Made by a program: the position numbers and the translations under genes. The notes under the pieces are model-generated. The model was given only the letters and a program-made list of their open reading frames with translations, ran no database searches and was not told the origin of the DNA. Shown here piece by piece: positions 7,901 to 13,900 of a stretch of DNA of 14,715 bases. The DNA lies in the NCBI GenBank assembly GCA_947581665.1, contig CANPVI010000016.1, positions 1 to 14,715 on the forward strand. The letters are read 5' to 3'. Every line of letters starts with the position of its first letter. Position 1 is the stretch's first letter. The stretch is from an uncultured Atopobiaceae bacterium. Lineage in GTDB: Bacteria > Actinomycetota > Coriobacteriia > Coriobacteriales > Atopobiaceae.

Positions 7901-10900
7901 ACCTTCTATGCCGTCTACGCGGCGGACTACAACGGCAACGACAAGCCGGACTATTCCGAGGCGAAGGATGCGGCCGTCGAGTACTACCCGAACGGCGGCA
8001 CCAGCACGACTCCCGGCAGCACGTATAACGACGATAACCCGTTCTACAAGGACGGGAACCACGTGGCGGGGGAAACGAACGTCAAGCTCCTCGACACCGA
8101 CGATTCCCTGCTGAAGATCGAGAAGGCCGGTGCCGTGCTCATCGGTTGGTCTGCGGAGGCGCAGAAACAGGTCGATTCCGACGGTACGTTTGATGACAAT
8201 CTGCTGCTCAAGAGAGTGAACATCCCCGCGAGCGCGAACGCCAAGGTCTACGCCGTGTGGGCCGCCGACAGGAACGGCGACAAGATCCCCGACTGGAAGC
8301 AGGACAAGTACACCATCACGTACGACGTGAACGGCGGCACCGAGAACACGGTACCCATCGACGACGGCAAGCACCTCGTGGGCGAGACGGTAGCGCTCGA
8401 CACCGCCACCAAGCCCACGCATGACGCTCTCGGCAATGGCGCAAGAGTCCTCTTCATGGGCTGGACCGACGCGGCGAACAGCCAGAAGGTCTACACGTAC
8501 GAGGATCGGAATGACAAGCCGAAGGCCATAACCGAGCTCACCATCAGCGCCGAGGAAGACAACAACAAGGTCTACGCCATCTGGGCAGCGGACGAGAACG
8601 GCAACGACACGCCAGACTACAACGAAACCAAGCACAAGCTCAGCTACGTGGATTGGAACGGCGGAAACTTCAGCGGTAGCCAGCCGGACACGCTGAAGAG
8701 TGCCAACAACCAGCAGCACCTCCCGGGCACGATCACCCTCTGGAAGGCCTCCAATCAATCCGACGGCTACCAGTGGAAAAACACGTCCGCGCACAAGGTG
8801 TGGGTAGGCTGGTCCACGAACTCCGTGTCCAAGGCGTCCTTCAGCATCGAGGAAAAGAGCGAGGCTGAGGCCCTGATCACACCGACCGTCACGATCGACG
8901 GCGAGGACGTGAAGGTCTACGCCGTGTGGGCCGACGACAAGAACAACAACGGCACGCCGGACTACGACGAGAAAGGCGAACTCGTCACCATCACGTTCAA
9001 GATCAATGGCGGTCAGAAGGGCACCTGGGGCTGGGACGACGGTCACACCGAGCAGAAGCTCCCCGGCGAGGTGCTCGACCTCCCCGAGTACAGCGCAACT
9101 CAAGCCGCTGGCAAGCTCCCCTGGACGAAGACATGGAACATCCGCGAGGGCGAACCCGCGCAGTACCCCGCCATCCTCGCGGGCTGGAGCAAGGAAGCAA
9201 TCGACGACGTCATCCTCGAGGATGACAGGAATACCGATCCCGCCGGTGCTAACCTCCACGAGAAGCTCGTGGGCCAGGACGGCGAGGTGTTCAAGGTCGA
9301 AGCTCCCGACGATGGATCAAAGGCGCTCGATCTCTATGCGGTCTATGCGGCCGACGAGAACAACAACGGCGCCCCCGACTACCTCGACACCGCGATGCAT
9401 GTGGAGTACTACGCGAACGGCGGGTCCGTGAGGGTCGATTCGGGTCTTGGCGAGGCCAATGAGAGCGGGCTCTTCTACACCTGCAAGCACCACCACGTGG
9501 CCAACGAAGTGCAGGTGAAGCTCTACACCGTCGCGCGAGGCCGCGAGGTGCTCGAGCGCGAGAACGCCGTGCTCATCGGCTGGTACTACGACCCCGTGAG
9601 TATGGAAGCCGGACCGGCGCTCGTGACGAGCAAGGATCAGCTCGACACCGTCCAGGCTCACATGGTCGACGCGGACACGAACGAGATCCAAATGCCCTCC
9701 TCGGGCAACGCGAAGGTCTACGCCGTCTGGGCCGAGGACACGAACGGCAACTCGACGCCGGACTACGGGGAGACGCCGCACACGCTCAGCTACGACGTGA
9801 ACGGCGCATCGAACACGCCGTCGACGCTCGCCGACGTGGACAACAAGCCGTACCTGCAGGACATCGTGGTACCGCTCTGGAAGCAGGGCACAGGCGACCA
9901 GAAGCTCACGAGCGCCGGAGCCACATTCCTCGGTTGGTCGAGGAACGCGTACCCGATCTTCACCTCCGAGCCCGCCCCCGGCACGATCCTCGGCGAGACG
10001 GTCACGATGCCGGACGAGGATCTTACGGTTCACGCCGTCTGGGCGAAGGACGCGAACGGCAACGACACGCCGGACTACTCCGAGAATAAGATCACCCTCC
10101 ACTACGACTTCAATGGCGGGTCGCAGCCGGGTGGCTTGCAGCAGGATCAGCCGCATCTTCCGTCGACGGAAGCCGTGACGGTCACGGTCGATCTTTGGAG
10201 CGACACGAAGGCCAACACCAAAGACGCGTGGCACAAGGGCGAGGGTTCCGAGCGCGCAGTCTTCGTAGGTTGGACACAGAGCGAAGGCAATGCCAAAAAG
10301 ATTTGGAGCGTAGACCCCTTCGCGGAGACTACGACTGACCGCATCGGCAAGGTCGAGAAACTCACGATGCCGAAGACCAACACGGCGGAGACCGTAAGCG
10401 TGCAAGCGGTCTGGGCCGCGGACGCGAACGGCAACGGCGTCCCCGACTATAAGGACACGTGGTACACGCTCGCGTACGACCGCAACGGCGCGACGGAAGG
10501 TCAGGAGTCCTTCGACTCGACGCGCGTGCTCGAAGGCACGACGGTCGAGCTCGTCACGCCTGCGCCCACGCTCAAGCGCACCTCCGACGGAGAGGACCAT
10601 AGCGCCGTCTTCGCGGGCTGGAGCCTCACGAAGTACGCGCAGGACTTCGGTCAAGACGGCATCTACGAAGGCTCCGGCTCATACAACATCACGAGCGTGC
10701 TCGTCGCGAGCCCGTACGAGATCACCTCGGCGGCTGCGAAGGGCGGCGAGACCATCACGCTCTACGCCGTCTACGCCGAGGACAAGAACAACGACAACAA
10801 GCCGGACTACCTCGAGACCGAGCTCCACGTGGCGTACAACTCCAACGGCGGCACGATCACGCGCGGCGGGGGAGACCCCTTCTACACTTGCCCCGATCAC

Positions 10901-13900
10901 CATGTGGCCGGCGAGACGAACGTGCACCTGCTCCCCGTGAGCACCGGCAAGAGCTACGTGTCGCGCGTGGGCGCCGTGCTCATCGGCTGGATGAGGAGCG
11001 CGGACTCCGCCCTCATCGATTCCGAGAATGCCGCGCGCGAGAAGGTCATCGGCTACGAAGTCGGCACGCCAGTGCTCGACAAGATCCCGGAAGACCAAGA
11101 GGGGAACGTGCAGGTCTACGCCGCCTGGGCGGTCGATGCGAATGGCGACGGCACGCCGGACTACAAGCCAGACCAGAAGTTGACCCTCACCTACCACCTG
11201 AACACGAGCCTCGGCGCGGCGGAGGCGGACACGACGCTGCCCGCCGACATCGACAGCGTCTCCATCAACGACCAGACCATCACGGGCGATCCGGTGCCTC
11301 CGGAGGCCTATCCCGAAGGCTCGGCCATCGTGGGAGATCTGCTCATCCACACCAGCCACACCCTCGTGGATCCCGCCACGAGGGCGCGCGTCGACTACGC
11401 GGGCGACGAACCGGTGGAGACCTACGTCTTCGTCGGCTGGTCCAACAGCCTGCACGGCGTCGTGGAGACCGAAGCCAACCTCGCGAACTGGAAGCTCGCG
11501 AGCCCCACCCTTACCATCACCGAAGACGTGGACGTCTACGCACTCTGGGCCTACGACGAGAACGCGAACGGCACGCCCGACTACTCGGAGTCGCTCACGC
11601 TCTCCTACGACGGCAACCCGCCTGCGGATCGCGCGGTCAGCGGCGTGCCCGCAGCGCAGGAGCTCGCCGGCGGCGCCCGCACGCTCACGGTGAGCAGCGA
11701 CAAGCCCACGGTCGAGCCCGCAGAGGGCAAGCCTGCGGTACTCTTCCTCGGCTGGTCGTGGACGACTGACACGACGCTCTACACGATGTGGGACACCGAG
11801 CCCGAGGGTCTCGTGAACCCCGGCGCCACGCTCACCGCGAGGGAAATCGCCGCGGGTGGTGGCACCCTCCACGCCGTCTGGGGCGTCGACGAGGACGACG
11901 ACGACACACCCGACGTGCGCGAGCATCGCTACCTCCTCACCTACAACCCCGGCAAGGGCAAGGGCAGCGCGAAGAGCGAGGAAGACATTGCTGGCTCGCG
12001 CGTGCAGCTGAAGGATCCGAGCACGCTCGGGATCGGCGCGCCCGAAAGCGACACTGGCGCGGCGGTCCTCTTCCTCGGCTGGTCCGAGGACGGTAACTTC
12101 GGCGCCGGCGGGCCCTACGGCATCCTCTCCAAGAGCGTGTCGAGCGAGGACGCGGCGCTCTTCGAGAGCCGCCTACACGTGGCGGACTCCATCATCAGCA
12201 TGCCCGAGAACGACGTGACGCTCTACGCCGCATGGGGCTACGACGAGGACGGCGACGGCACGCCCGACTACAACCAGAGCCGCGCTCACCTCACGTACTC
12301 CTACCCCGGCATGCCCGCGCCAAAGAACCCGCCGCGCGAGCCCGACGGCGGCTTCCTCGCGGGGCCGAAGTCCGTAGCCAAGCTCTGGTCGATTGCCGAG
12401 GACAACGAGGGCGCGCCCTGGACGGGAGAGATGGCCGACGGGACGAAGGTCGTGTTCGTGGGCTGGACGCTCGATCCGGATGAGGCGGGCGACGTCCTCG
12501 ACGAGACGGTGGACGCGGAACACCTGCCCGCGACGCTCGTCACCGAGATCAACCCGATCAAGAAGGACGTGACCGTCCACGCCGTCTGGGCGAAGGACCT
12601 GAACGGCAACGGCGTGCCGGATTACAGTGAGAAGGACGTGACGCTCAACTACTATGCGAGCTACGACGCCGACGCCGCGCCCGTGCAAACCGTGAGCGGC
12701 CTCGTGCGCGGCTACCCGCACATCCTCGCCAAGGGCGTGGACGGCGCGGGCTATCCGCTCACGAAGTCCTACACCCTCATGGTCGACGGCTCGTCCGTGC
12801 AAAAGAGCGCCATCTTCGCCGGCTGGAGCGACATCAACCCCGCCGAGGGCGACTACGAGAACGAGCTCAACCAGCAGGGCATCATCCTCTCCGAGGACCA
12901 CGGCACGTACGGCGAGCTGAGCACGACTCTCGTAGGCCAGAGCAGCGGCTACTACACCATCCCGCTCGACCTCGAAGGCAACGAGGTGAAGCTCTACGCC
13001 GTCTACGCGCAGGACGAGCACACGCCCGGCGAGTCCGGCGGCGGCACGGATGACGGTGATGGCATCCCCGACTTCCGCCAGCACGGCCAGCACGTGGTCT
13101 ACTACGCGGACGGCGGCGTGGCCGTGGACGACAACACGAGGATCGCGGACGACGGCAGCTTCTTCACCTGCGGCGATTACCATTCGCCCGGCGGTGTCGC
13201 GAACCTCATGAGCGTGGCCGAGGGCGCGACGCACATCAAGCACGTGGCCGCCGCGGGCGCGAGCGAGGGGGAGATCTCCACCCTCGCCCTCGTCGACGAT
13301 CGCGACGGCGTGCTCCTCGGATGGGGTCCCGCGCAGTATACGGAGTTCGTTAAGGACGAAACCGAGCTCGCGCGCCTTGCCTATGCGGATAACCAGATCA
13401 AGAACTTCAAGAGCGACGGCAACGAGCGCGCCTACGCGCTTTGGGGCGCCGACGCGAACGGCAACGGCGTCTGGGATGCGCTCGAGGGCGAGGTGACCGT
13501 CGCATATGACCTCAACGGCGGCACCGGCTCCACGGGCACGCCCGCGAACAGCGTCGGCTACGCCGGCACGAACATCACCACCCCCGCGGGCACGTGGAAG
13601 CGCGGCGACGCCGTGTTCTACGGCTGGTCCCAAAAGCAGATCGACGGCATCGTGGACCAGAACGGCGGCTACGTCTCCGACGGCCAGACCTTCCTCATCG
13701 ACCCCGGCGAGGTGACGCGCGGCGGCTACCTGTTCACCATCCCCAAGGACGCCTCCGGCACCCTCACGCTCTACGCGGTCTACGGCGTGGACCAGGACGG
13801 CAACGGCACGCCCGACTACTGGGAGAGGGAGAAGGGCGAGGAGGTCGTCTACCACGCGAACGGGGGCAACTCCACGGCGCTCGGCGGCTTCAGCGAGGTT

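Noticed and set aside
6248..9259. Minus-strand open frame of 1003 codons opposite the giant gene
   Set aside because: It lies wholly opposite the repeat array. Its sequence is a low-complexity Val/Arg/Gly/Leu mix that mirrors the plus-strand repeats, with no domain and no ribosome site. It is a by-product of GC-rich codons, as are those at 9317-10654, 10679-11926 and 12173-14320.
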